Under the pieces are notes generated by a model. It worked only from the letters and a program-made list of their open reading frames with translations. It was not told the DNA's origin and did not search any database. The position numbers and the translations under genes are program-made. A DNA stretch of 64,000 bases from NCBI GenBank assembly GCA_019054805.1, contig JAHQIY010000007.1:5151501-5215500 (forward strand), read 5' to 3'. Every line of letters begins with the position of its first letter. The stretch's first letter is position 1. Positions 32,388 through 40,892 of the stretch are shown here, piece after piece. Origin of the DNA: Brachionus manjavacas (lineage: Eukaryota; Rotifera; Eurotatoria; Ploima; Brachionidae).

Positions 32388-33142
32388 TTTAGGTAGAGAT
32401 TTTTTTTAATGGAAATAAAATTGTCAAATAATTATAAAATATTTCACTTTTCAAAGCTATTTTAATTGCTTGTGCAACAGTCGATCTTAGAAGATCTGGA
32501 AAATCAAGTGAATCTAGTGAATCCCAAGAGTCTAATGAACAAAAATTTTTGGGATATTATAATCAATCATGTATTGTAAGCAGATGGAGAACCTTCTGCA
32601 AAGACAATTTAGAATGTCAATCCAATGTTTGCTTATGTCCTTCAAATTCTACATGGAATGGTCGATATTGTGGTACAAAGCTTTGTTTTAGAAATTATTT
32701 TTTTTCCTTCCATTATCCATTTAAATTTTTTTTCAGAAAGATTTGGTATGGCTTGTGCTAACAATTATGAATGTAGGGTGCAAAAATTAGTATGTTCTAA
32801 TGGAGTCTGCGAGTAAGCATTTATAGAAAATTATTTGTTCATAACTTTTTTTATGTCTTTTTTTTAGTTGTCCATTTGGAAACTGGAATGCTACTTTGAG
32901 AATCTGTGGTAAGAATCAAACTAGAGCTTTTCTATTAAATTAATTACAGTTAATTTTTTATTTAAGATTCGTTGCCATTTAATGCTCGATGCAAAATTCC
33001 AAATAACTCTGGTTCTGATGAAAGTTCCGAAGAGATTAAAATTACTGGAGATTTGTGTGACTCGACTGCTAACTTAGAATGCAATCGTAAAAGATGCAGA
33101 TGCAAACAGGGATTAACTTATACCAATGGAATCTGTGCTTAA
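32365..33142 (+). CDS. EB gene D: secreted Ser/Glu and EB-module protein, five exons
   Basis: Exons 32365-32392, 32457-32672, 32737-32812, 32868-32908 and 32967-33142 have GT-AG introns of 54-64 bp and compatible phases, giving 178 residues. MIKLNFILLAILIACATVDL is a signal peptide. A short SGKSSESSESQESNE acidic stretch follows, then three Cys-rich EB-type modules: one in exon 2 (SCIVSRWRTFCKDN, SNVCLCPSN), one built from exons 3-4 (ACANNYECR, SNGVCDCPFG) and one in exon 5 (LECNRKRCRCKQG, TNGICA). Exon 1 has the same 28-bp length as in gene C, and the last module is strongly alike (NARCKIPNNSGSDESSEE), so C and D are paralogues on opposite strands about 9 kb apart. The promoter lies in a large inverted repeat. 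Confidence 0.82.
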
Positions 33143-33361
33143 ATTAAGAGGAAAAAATTGATTCAATAAAAAATATTTAATTTATACCTAGGACAAAAAT
33201 TTTGTTCGAGTTGGTAATAAGTTTAAATTTTTTAATTAAAAATATTTTCACATTTGATCAATAAACACTTATTTTTGCTAAATCTTTATTTATTTTCAAT
33301 TTAATAATTTCTATTAAGATACTTTACTTAAAATCCTGACTAGATAAAGATAAAGCTGGTA

Positions 33362-33846
33362 TTTTCGTCAATTTCGGTAAATTTACGTAAAAAATAGTAT
33401 ATTTACGAAAAACTCTCTCCTAGCAAACTCTCTACTTAGAAGCAAAAAAAATTAAAAATAAAGTTTACCCAAATTATATTATTTTGATTTAAAAATACTT
33501 TGAAAGGAAAATCGGTTGACATTGTGTCGAAGAAATCTACTTTTACAGAAGTAGTAAGGAAAAAGGAGATTTCGAATGATAACGATGCTATTGCTGCTAT
33601 CCGAGAATTTGAAAAGACTTTGAGTCCAGAAAAATGTAAGAAACATATTAACCACTTAAAAAATAATATTCCCATTGTAATAGCTAAATATGGCGTGTGG
33701 TCAAATCTTGCATTTATTAAAACTTTTTTGGTTTTTCAAATATTTACAATATTTTACGTAATTTTACGTAAATTAATGTAAATTTTCGTAAATATACTTT
33801 TTTTTACAAAAGTCATTTTACGAAAATTTACCGAAATTGACGTAAA
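33362..33846 (+). mobile_element. TIR element with a transposase-like scrap
   Basis: The outer 50-60 bp are inverted repeats: TTTTCGTCAATTTCGGTAAA on the left and TTTACCGAAATTGACG on the right, with shared TTTTCGTAAATATACT segments. Between them an open frame (33500-33720, +) encodes SPEKCKKHINHLKNNIPIVI followed by AKYGVWSN. Its surface resembles the short C-terminal tail seen in some eukaryotic DDE transposases, but I cannot name the superfamily. The element is about 485 bp, so it is a deletion derivative. Confidence 0.5.
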
Positions 33847-34660
33847 TTTTGGTAAATTTACGTAATTAAAAAAACCCAGAATATTATTTTAAATAATAAA
33901 TTTTTTTTATAAATTTAAACATTTATGTATTTACAGTAAAATATATAAATTTTCAAATAAATTGATTTGTTTCATTTTTTTTCAATCATTTCACATATTC
34001 GACCAGTAACTCTTGTATTCTTTAAAAACTGGTATAGCCTTAAAAAAATTATTGCAAAAAACAAACTTAAGAATGAATTAAACTTTACATTTGACCAGAA
34101 TTTTTCCGAAATCAAAAATTTAAAATTAAGTCAGTTGACTTGTATATTTGTAGTTGAGAATAATTTTACTCTAAAAAAGAAAGCCTTAATCAAAGTTGGC
34201 CAAAAATCAAAGACAAAGTCTGACATTAACTTTTGATCAACTCTGCAAATAATGCGTAAATTGAAAACTTCTTTGTTGTAATTTTTCTCTTTTTTTTTTT
34301 AAATTTTTAAAGAAAAATCTTGAATTTTTGTAATCTATTTTGACTTTAGATTTTGACTTTTGACCAATTATGGCCTTAACAATGAATTCAAATGCAGTGG
34401 GTATTTTAAAAACCAAAAGATACGGAACGGCGCCGATGATGCTATGAATTTTGGTCGTGACAGTTAGGACTGTGTTATTTTAAAGTCAAATGACTTTTTT
34501 ATGACCAAATCACAAGTTTTCTTTTGAGATTTTTTTTTAGGTTACGCGTTTTTTTTGTTTTTTTAACCTGAATGTATTCATTTAAGGCATGATTTATTTT
34601 CTGATTATTTTTAGGAATTTTTTCCTTAAAAATTGCCTTAAATTGTTCCTGTTCTATTTC
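33847..34660. other. AT-rich spacer, nothing firmly recognised
   Basis: Two lysine-rich open frames (33967-34236 on plus, 34499-34687 on minus) lack splice context or homology and are probably chance. Confidence 0.35.
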
Positions 34661-34666
34661 TAGCTC

Positions 34667-34870
34667 CTCATGCAAACAGAGGATCAATGGTTTAACCCGC
34701 TGAGGGTAAAAAAACCTTCAAAATTTCTCTGCAGTACGAGACGAATTTCGAAACCCCTTTCATTAAAAAAAGAGGACCGGTTTCGACTGGGTAATAATTG
34801 TGGTCTTGATGATCAACTCGATACAGTAACCTACGTGTCAGATCGGAGCCGTTTCGCAAAAAGGTACTAG
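34667..34870 (+). mobile_element. tRNA-derived SINE copy 2 (5'-truncated)
   Basis: Begins around CATGCAAACAGAGGATCAA with a B-box-like GGTTTAACCC. It then follows copy 1 at 21136-21247 through CCGCTGAGGGTAAAAAAACC and TTCTCTGCAGTACGA. It extends about 110 bp beyond that copy into a GC-richer body (GGTTTCGACTGGGTAATAAT, TCAGATCGGAGCCG). The overlapping open frame here is incidental. Confidence 0.6.
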
Positions 34871-35071
34871 AACAGCAAATACAAATTTAATTCTTATAAT
34901 TTGAATTTTTTACAGTAAAATACATAAATGTTTATATTTGTGAAAAAAAACAAATTTTTTATTTAAAATAATATCCTAGGTTTTTATGATATTTTAGATG
35001 AAAAGAATAACAAAAAAAACAATTGATGTTTATTTACATTTTAAAATTAATTTCTTAAAATTTTTTAGCTC

Positions 35072-35172
35072 ACATCAAATGATATTAGCTGATATCAGCA
35101 GATATAAGGAAGGGACAACAAAATTGATATAAACTGATAGCTAATATCATTTAATATTTCAGATGGCATGAT
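35072..35172. repeat. Small inverted repeat (ATGATATTAGCTGATATCA hairpin)
   Basis: CAAATGATATTAGCTGATAT and its near-complement CTGATAGCTAATATCATTTA flank about 40 bp. No coding content; probably a MITE scrap. Confidence 0.4.
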
Positions 35173-35846
35173 GCGACAAGTAAATTTCCGGCACTTTATA
35201 AAAAAAACTAGATTTAACAATTTTTTTGCCTTTCTCGCTCGGCGCTATTCCTCTTCCATTTTTTCTTCCTGGGAATAAATGTGGCGAAGTGGAGAAGAGG
35301 AACATGAAAGGGAAGGAAAGAAAATATTGAATTTTATTTTAATATTTACCGTATCTTCATATTTTTAAAACAAAATAACTTTAATTTGAAAAATTCTTTT
35401 TTAAAGGTGTTAAATATTTGTTAAATGATTCAATCATTGAAAAATTTGTTTTTTTTTCAAAATGAATTTGACTTGAGTAATATTTTTTTTGAAAAAATTA
35501 GTCCGGTATTTCTTTATTATCTAATAAAAATTTATTTATTTAATTTTTAAGCTAACGAATAATTCAAAAAAATTATAACAATGAGTGTAATTTTTAAAAA
35601 ATTTGCAAACGCAAATAAAAAAATTTTTTTAGATGCGAATGGCACAAATTGTCCTTATTTCTTATACAGAATCTTTACAAGAAAAGCAAAACGATTTAAA
35701 AGTTACTTTTTAAGTATTGTCAATCCAGTGTTTGTTAATTTTTTTTCAAATATTAATCTATTTAATGAAATAGATTTATTTGATAGAAATGATCCCATAA
35801 TATAATAAACCCATTATCCACAAGGATAAAATAGGGACAATTAATA
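35173..35846. other. Spacer with a possible short open frame
   Basis: A 74-codon frame at 35581-35805 (+), starting ATGAGTGTAATTTTTAAAAA, has no recognised relatives and ends just before the hAT-like element; I do not call it a gene. Confidence 0.3.
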
Positions 35847-36594
35847 GAAATGATCAGAGTTGCTTAAAAGTCCCAAATTAAAGTCCAAGTCCAGACTTTA
35901 AAATTGATAAAAAAAAAAGTCCAACACTCGCTTGGCTTCCATAATAACCACCTGGGACCGCAAAAATATCATTTTCCCGCGACAATGACTCCCTGGAACG
36001 GAAGAAAATTCATTTTTCCCTTCAAATTCATTGAACTAAAAAAAAATCTCAAGATCATGTCAAGCAAAAAAAATGAATAGAAAAAAATTCTTTGACTGTA
36101 GTTGAGAATTAGGCGAAAACTTTCGCTATCTTCCGTTCTTGAATAATAACTCTACATGAAAAAACAGGAACATTTTTGAATAATTTTTAAAATCTGAGAA
36201 AAAATTGACTTTAGAATCTCGGAACGTCGAGTCATCAAGATTTAGAAAATTTACAATTTCAAAATACTTTTATTAGAAATTATTTTGAAAATTTCTAAAC
36301 AATTTATTGAAAAAATTTTTACCTCACTTAATTTATGGTTTTTCTTTTTTCAAATTCTTTTTTTAATTACTGAAAAAATTTTTTTTTTTCATTTTTATAT
36401 TTTTACATTATTTTTTTAATAATTTTACATCGCCAGAATTGGCGTTTATTGAATCTAATTAATAAAATTTTTTAAGAATTTTCCTAGTCATTTTATTCAT
36501 CTTGAAAAAAAAAATCTTTGACTCGAACTTAAAAAAAAATCCGGACTTGGACTTGACTTAAGACTTGTGACTTTTAGACAACTCTGGAAATGAT
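35847..36594. mobile_element. hAT-type nonautonomous element with AAGTC-repeat ends and 8-bp target duplication
   Basis: Element 35855-36586 (732 bp). The ends are CAGAGTTG and CAACTCTG, each followed inward by TTAAAAGTC-type sequence and runs of AAGTC (GGACTTGGACTTGACTTAAG on the right). The flanks 35847-35854 and 36587-36594 are both GAAATGAT, a perfect 8-bp duplication typical of hAT transposons. The interior is noncoding and contains a nested retroposon tail at 36424-36465. Related ends occur at 22527, 46404-46695, 54236 and 59664. Confidence 0.85.
36424..36465 (+). mobile_element. Retroposon 3' tail nested in the hAT element
   Basis: ACATCGCCAGAATTGGCGTT followed by TATTGAATCTAATTAATAAA is the same hairpin tail as at 15180. 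Confidence 0.55.
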
Positions 36595-37035
36595 TAGTAA
36601 AAAGAATTACTAAATTTACATATTTTAATAACAACTAAGTTATTTTAACCTTAATTTAAAATAAAACTTTCTTTCACTAATCAAATTAATGAAGCTTATT
36701 AAGATTTTAGTTGACAAAATATTAAACACTTTTAAAAGATTTCATTAAGAAATTTTGTTGAAAATTTGGAGGATTTTTGGAAAAAATATAATATAACCCC
36801 TATAAATTGTTTAAAATTTTATTGACTGAAAGTTTTTTAATTATAAGAAAAAAATTTGAGCAAAAATATTTTAATTTTTTATTCTTATTTTATTATATTA
36901 ATTTATTATTTTAAACTGGCAAAAATATTTGAAACATTACACACATCAAAGCGATTTCAAAACTCAAAAATAAACAATTTTTCGAAATTATTAAATTTAA
37001 TAACACAGACAGACATAAACATAATAAATTTTGTT

Positions 37036-38079
37036 TTAAAAAAAATTAAACTTATTTGTCAAAATTATATAAATTAGAGGATTGGCGATTGTATTTGAAT
37101 ATGACAAGGTGCTTGAAAACATATTAATTAATTGAATATTTTTAAATTGAGTCTCTGAGAATAAAACAAAAAACTGAAAAGTCCATAATGGTAACCATTG
37201 GACCAAAAACATGAAAACAATAGCCAGCACAAGAACAATGGCTTTGCGGCGAATTGAACTTAAATAGCTGATTTTAATTCTTTTGCTTTTCAATGAAACG
37301 TTACAAACAATTGTTTGGTAGCCGTCGTTGTCATCTTTTTTTTCTATCTTGACCAATTTTTTTAGCATTTCCTTTTGAGACGAATCCGCTCCGAATATAA
37401 ATGAATACCAGGGACGCTTTTCACTTCTTGATTTTATTTTCCATTTTAGCAAAAAAATTAAAATTTTCGTTGAGCAAAACAAAATTACACAAAAAGGCAT
37501 CAGAAACATTGTCAAAAACTTAGTTGTAAAATAAATCTGTAGGGCATTATCAGACCAGTTCGAGTTGCACTCGTAAGTATTGCTCATTCTGAAAATATCG
37601 ATACTAATCAAAAATGGTAAGATGTAAGCAAGAGACAACAGCCACAGGGAAATAATGTATAAAGAGGTAACAAAAATTTTGAATTTATTTGAATATGTGT
37701 CGATAGTCTTCTGAATACATTTGGTCACATCAAAATATCTTTCAACACTAAGGGCACACACCGTGAAAATTCCAACAATGATTCCGGAAAACTCGAAAAA
37801 TATAAACAATTTGCAGCCAAATGTTCCCATTAACCATGAACGAGAAAATAGTTGATGGACAAAAAATGGTATGCCCATGGTGTAAGTAAGATCTGCCATT
37901 ACTAAATTTAAAATTAGAGTGTTGATAATGGTGAACTCTTTTTGATTCCATATACTTCGAAATGATAAAATGTTTAATACAATGCTCGAAATAAAAACTA
38001 TGGTCAGTGTAGACGCCACCGAAAAGACTAAAGTTAATGGCTCGTTAATTGTTAAATTTGATGTTTGATTTAAGCTCAT
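37036..38079 (-). CDS. Class A (rhodopsin-family) peptide-type GPCR, intronless
   Basis: 347 residues with seven hydrophobic segments in one exon. The extracellular N-terminus has N-glycosylation sites (NQTS, NLT). TM2 carries LNLVMADLTY. Cys in TM3 (FGCKLF) and Cys in loop 2 (YECNSNW) can form the conserved disulfide. The DRY position reads ERY (SVERYFDV). TM6 has the W-L-P version of CWxP (VQWLPLW), and TM7 has NPLIY. Intracellular loop 3 is long and basic. Overall it is most like somatostatin/opioid/allatostatin-C-type neuropeptide receptors, but the ligand cannot be assigned. The protein stops about eight residues after NPLIY (ILTNKFNFF), so helix 8 and the C-terminal tail are missing or lie in an exon behind a weak donor. 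Surface receptor signalling through G proteins is inferred from the family. Confidence 0.85.
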   Translation of the reverse strand: MSLNQTSNLTINEPLTLVFSVASTLTIVFISSIVLNILSFRSIWNQKEFTIINTLILNLVMADLTYTMGIPFFVHQLFSRSWLMGTFGCKLFIFFEFSGIIVGIFTVCALSVERYFDVTKCIQKTIDTYSNKFKIFVTSLYIISLWLLSLAYILPFLISIDIFRMSNTYECNSNWSDNALQIYFTTKFLTMFLMPFCVILFCSTKILIFLLKWKIKSRSEKRPWYSFIFGADSSQKEMLKKLVKIEKKDDNDGYQTIVCNVSLKSKRIKISYLSSIRRKAIVLVLAIVFMFLVQWLPLWTFQFFVLFSETQFKNIQLINMFSSTLSYSNTIANPLIYIILTNKFNFF

Positions 38080-39560
38080 TATTTAAAAATTTAATAAAAA
38101 TCTAAATTAATAAATATTTTTTTTCTTTTTTTAAATATTCTAGATCTAAATTTTTCAAAACTTGCTTGCAGTATTTATTTAATTGTTGACCAAAAATTGT
38201 TCGGTATAAAAAGACCCTTATTTTGCTAATATCATGTCTTTTGTGTTAATTTCTTCAAAAGATGTAATAATTAAACTGGCAAAAGATTTTTATTTTTCAA
38301 CATTTATTTAAATTTAATGCCCAAAGCTTCAATGATGCAAACAACTTTTTGAAAAAATACAATTTCGATGCTTTTAAGCATAGAAATTTAGATAAAATGG
38401 ATTTTTTTTCTAATTAAAATTTGTTTTTTCATAATTCTTCGATAATCTCAAAATTCAATTGCTAGAAAATGACTCAAGCAATTTAAGTTATATTATAAAG
38501 AATCGTAGGAACCTAACCAATTTAAATGAGAAAATATAAAATTTTTTTTCAAGATCAATTAATAGCTTTGTGATCAAGAAATAAACGTAAAAATTTTCTT
38601 AAGTAAAGCTATCAATTTTTAACTTAATTTATATATATTTTGAAAAAAATTAATAGATTTAAAATTAAACTTTATATGTTGAATTTTTTAAACTTAAATT
38701 CTATTTTATAGACAAAACTTGATTTTTTTTTCCCTTTGTTTTAAATTTTTAATTTAATCATTGAATAAATGAAATGATTATTAGTTTCTAATGAAAAGGG
38801 GCACCAGTCTGTTGATTAAACTTCAATCTTGAACTTAAATTTTCTAATATGCACCCTCGTGAAAGATCTAGTGAATTAATTTATTGAAAAATTGTTAATT
38901 AAAATTGCAAGAAAATAATTATCAAATTTTAATAGATAAATAATAATAATTTTTAAAGTTGGTGAATTAAGAAATTAATTTTTTTTGGGTTCATTTCATT
39001 TTATACATTAATAAGCTTGATAATTCGTAATAGATAATTGTTGAATACTTTTTAATATGTGAATTTTCTTAGAATTTAGTCCTACAGTGAATTCACATTA
39101 AAATAATTTTAAATTATCTTAAAATATTTAAAATCAAATAATTGTTTTACTCTACAAAGAAAATAAAAAAGATTTTAAAAAAGCAAGTCAAAGTGGCAGC
39201 AGATTTTTCCAGCAAAATGATTAATTATGAAAACTATCTTAAAATTTCGGGAAAGACATCAAAATTTGCTTTCGATTGCAGGATCAGCTGTTGTAAATCA
39301 AACAGAAATTTATGATTTAAATTGGTAATTTAGTTTATTTATTAATGTAACTTTTTCGGTCCCTACTCAAACAAAGCTAATAAAAAACTCAAAAATCTAT
39401 TCTTATTTTATCTAGTAGCGTCCTTCTATTACAGACAAAATTGAACTCGACAAAACATCTTAACCAAGTGAAATTTAAAATATGATTTTTAGTCTGTATT
39501 ATATACCTTTAAAAAAGTTTTTAAATTGTAAATCATTTTAATTATGAATTAAGGTGTTAG
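38080..39560. other. Upstream region of the GPCR, gene-free
   Basis: AT-rich with no recognised exon, RNA gene or repeat structure. Confidence 0.4.
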
Positions 39561-39805
39561 TATCCGTGAATACCGACAAAAAACGGGCCAAAATTTTCCA
39601 AAGCGTCTTTAAAATAAGAAGTAATTTTTTTTCAAAATATTTAAAAAAATTAAATATCTTTTAATTAAATTTTAAACCTACCCGCCAAAATTGGGACGGT
39701 TTCTTGGACCGCCCGTTTAAATTTAAACGGGTAATTAACCGGCCAAAAAGGAGCCCGCTAAAATAAACGGGCCAACAACCGCGAGAAACCGCGAAAAATA
39801 ATAAA
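39561..39805. repeat. GC-richer repeat island with CCCG/CGGG palindromes
   Basis: A patch rich in CGGGCC/GGCCCG words in otherwise AT-rich DNA. It contains the perfect 20-bp palindrome CCCGTTTAAATTTAAACGGG (39712-39731) and repeated AACGGGCCAA motifs. It is probably the remnant of a DNA transposon; ends were not resolved. Confidence 0.45.
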
Positions 39806-40576
39806 ATTATTAAAAAATAAAATAAAAAATTAGGTAAAAAGTCTTTTAGTAATAAATAAATCCTGTAATAGATTTAGTATTCCATTTTGTTTCCAATTTT
39901 TGTCATCAGTAAATACAGTCAAAATAAAAAGATTTATAAGACTGTTTTAAAAATTAGAACGAGCAAAATTGACTTAAAAAATGTGTCAACACGACAAATT
40001 GTCAAATATGACAATTTTCTGAAAAATATTGCGAAACAAAAATTACTGTTATTACAAAAATCAGCAATTTATTGAGAATTCTTTTTGAAAAGATCTTTAA
40101 ATTAAGATTTGGTGTTTAACTTACAAGAACTATCAAAATTTTGTCATATTTAGAACTCAAAAAGATAGTAGTTAATTGAAAGTCTGAGAAATTCATTAAT
40201 GAAGCTTTTTTGGATGATTTTTTTAAGGTTAAAGGTTAAATTAGAACCTTAATAAAATAAAAACTGTAAAATTTTTGTTCAAAAAATAAATTTAAATAAA
40301 ACAAAAGAATAATGCTTTAAATTTTTTTAAATAAAATCACTCTTGGGAAAAAGCTTTTGACGAAAAAAAAATTGCCTATAGAATAAAAAAAAATCTTTAT
40401 AGTATAAACAAAATTTTATTATAAATGTATAAAAAACAAATTATTAAAGCATTAAAAGTCAATTATATTTGAACTAAAGAATAAAAATAAATCCTTTAGA
40501 ATACTTTCATTCATTCAAGAATAAAAAATAGTAACAAGAGTATAAAAAAATCAATCAAATTTTAAAGCGGTTCTTA

Positions 40577-40892
40577 CCTTAGATGGACGACCTGGTTTCT
40601 TTTTTGCTGGTTTATTTAAATCAACTACCTCATCTTCAATTTTCTTTTTTTTTTGAAGTCCACAGCCTTTTTTTCCGTAACCCTCATTTTCAACACTCGC
40701 TTGGGGGTCTACAACATCAACCTCTCGCTAGAAAAGATCCACCTGAGGCTCAATTACATTTATTTGTGGTTTCAATTCATCAACCTGTGTCTGAACAACA
40801 TCGGGTCTGTTCACAAAATTTTAACCAAAACTGCTAGGTGTCTTTTTTTCCCTGGCCAAGGCATAAGTACAAATTTTGTTGGCCTTTCATCA
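40577..40892 (-). pseudogene. Decayed exon encoding an AT-hook-like basic protein
   Basis: On the minus strand a pyrimidine-rich acceptor (TTTTTTCTTTCTTAG) opens sequence reading DERPTKFVLMPWPGKKRHLA. It then continues in another frame as VNRPDVVQTQVDELKPQIN, followed by an acidic/Val-Asp repeat and KKKPGRPSK, an AT-hook core, just before a donor (CATCTAAG|GTAAGA). There is more than one break in frame, so it is not translated as it stands. The origin (host chromatin gene or mobile element) is not recognised. Confidence 0.4.

Noticed and set aside
33013-33036. CTGATGAAAGTTCCGAAGAG as a hammerhead core
   Set aside because: It lies in the coding sequence of gene D (SDESSEE) and lacks stems I and III.
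39887-40075. 62-codon plus-strand frame
   Set aside because: Lysine/isoleucine-rich, no relatives recognised and no splice context; chance open frame in AT-rich DNA is likely.
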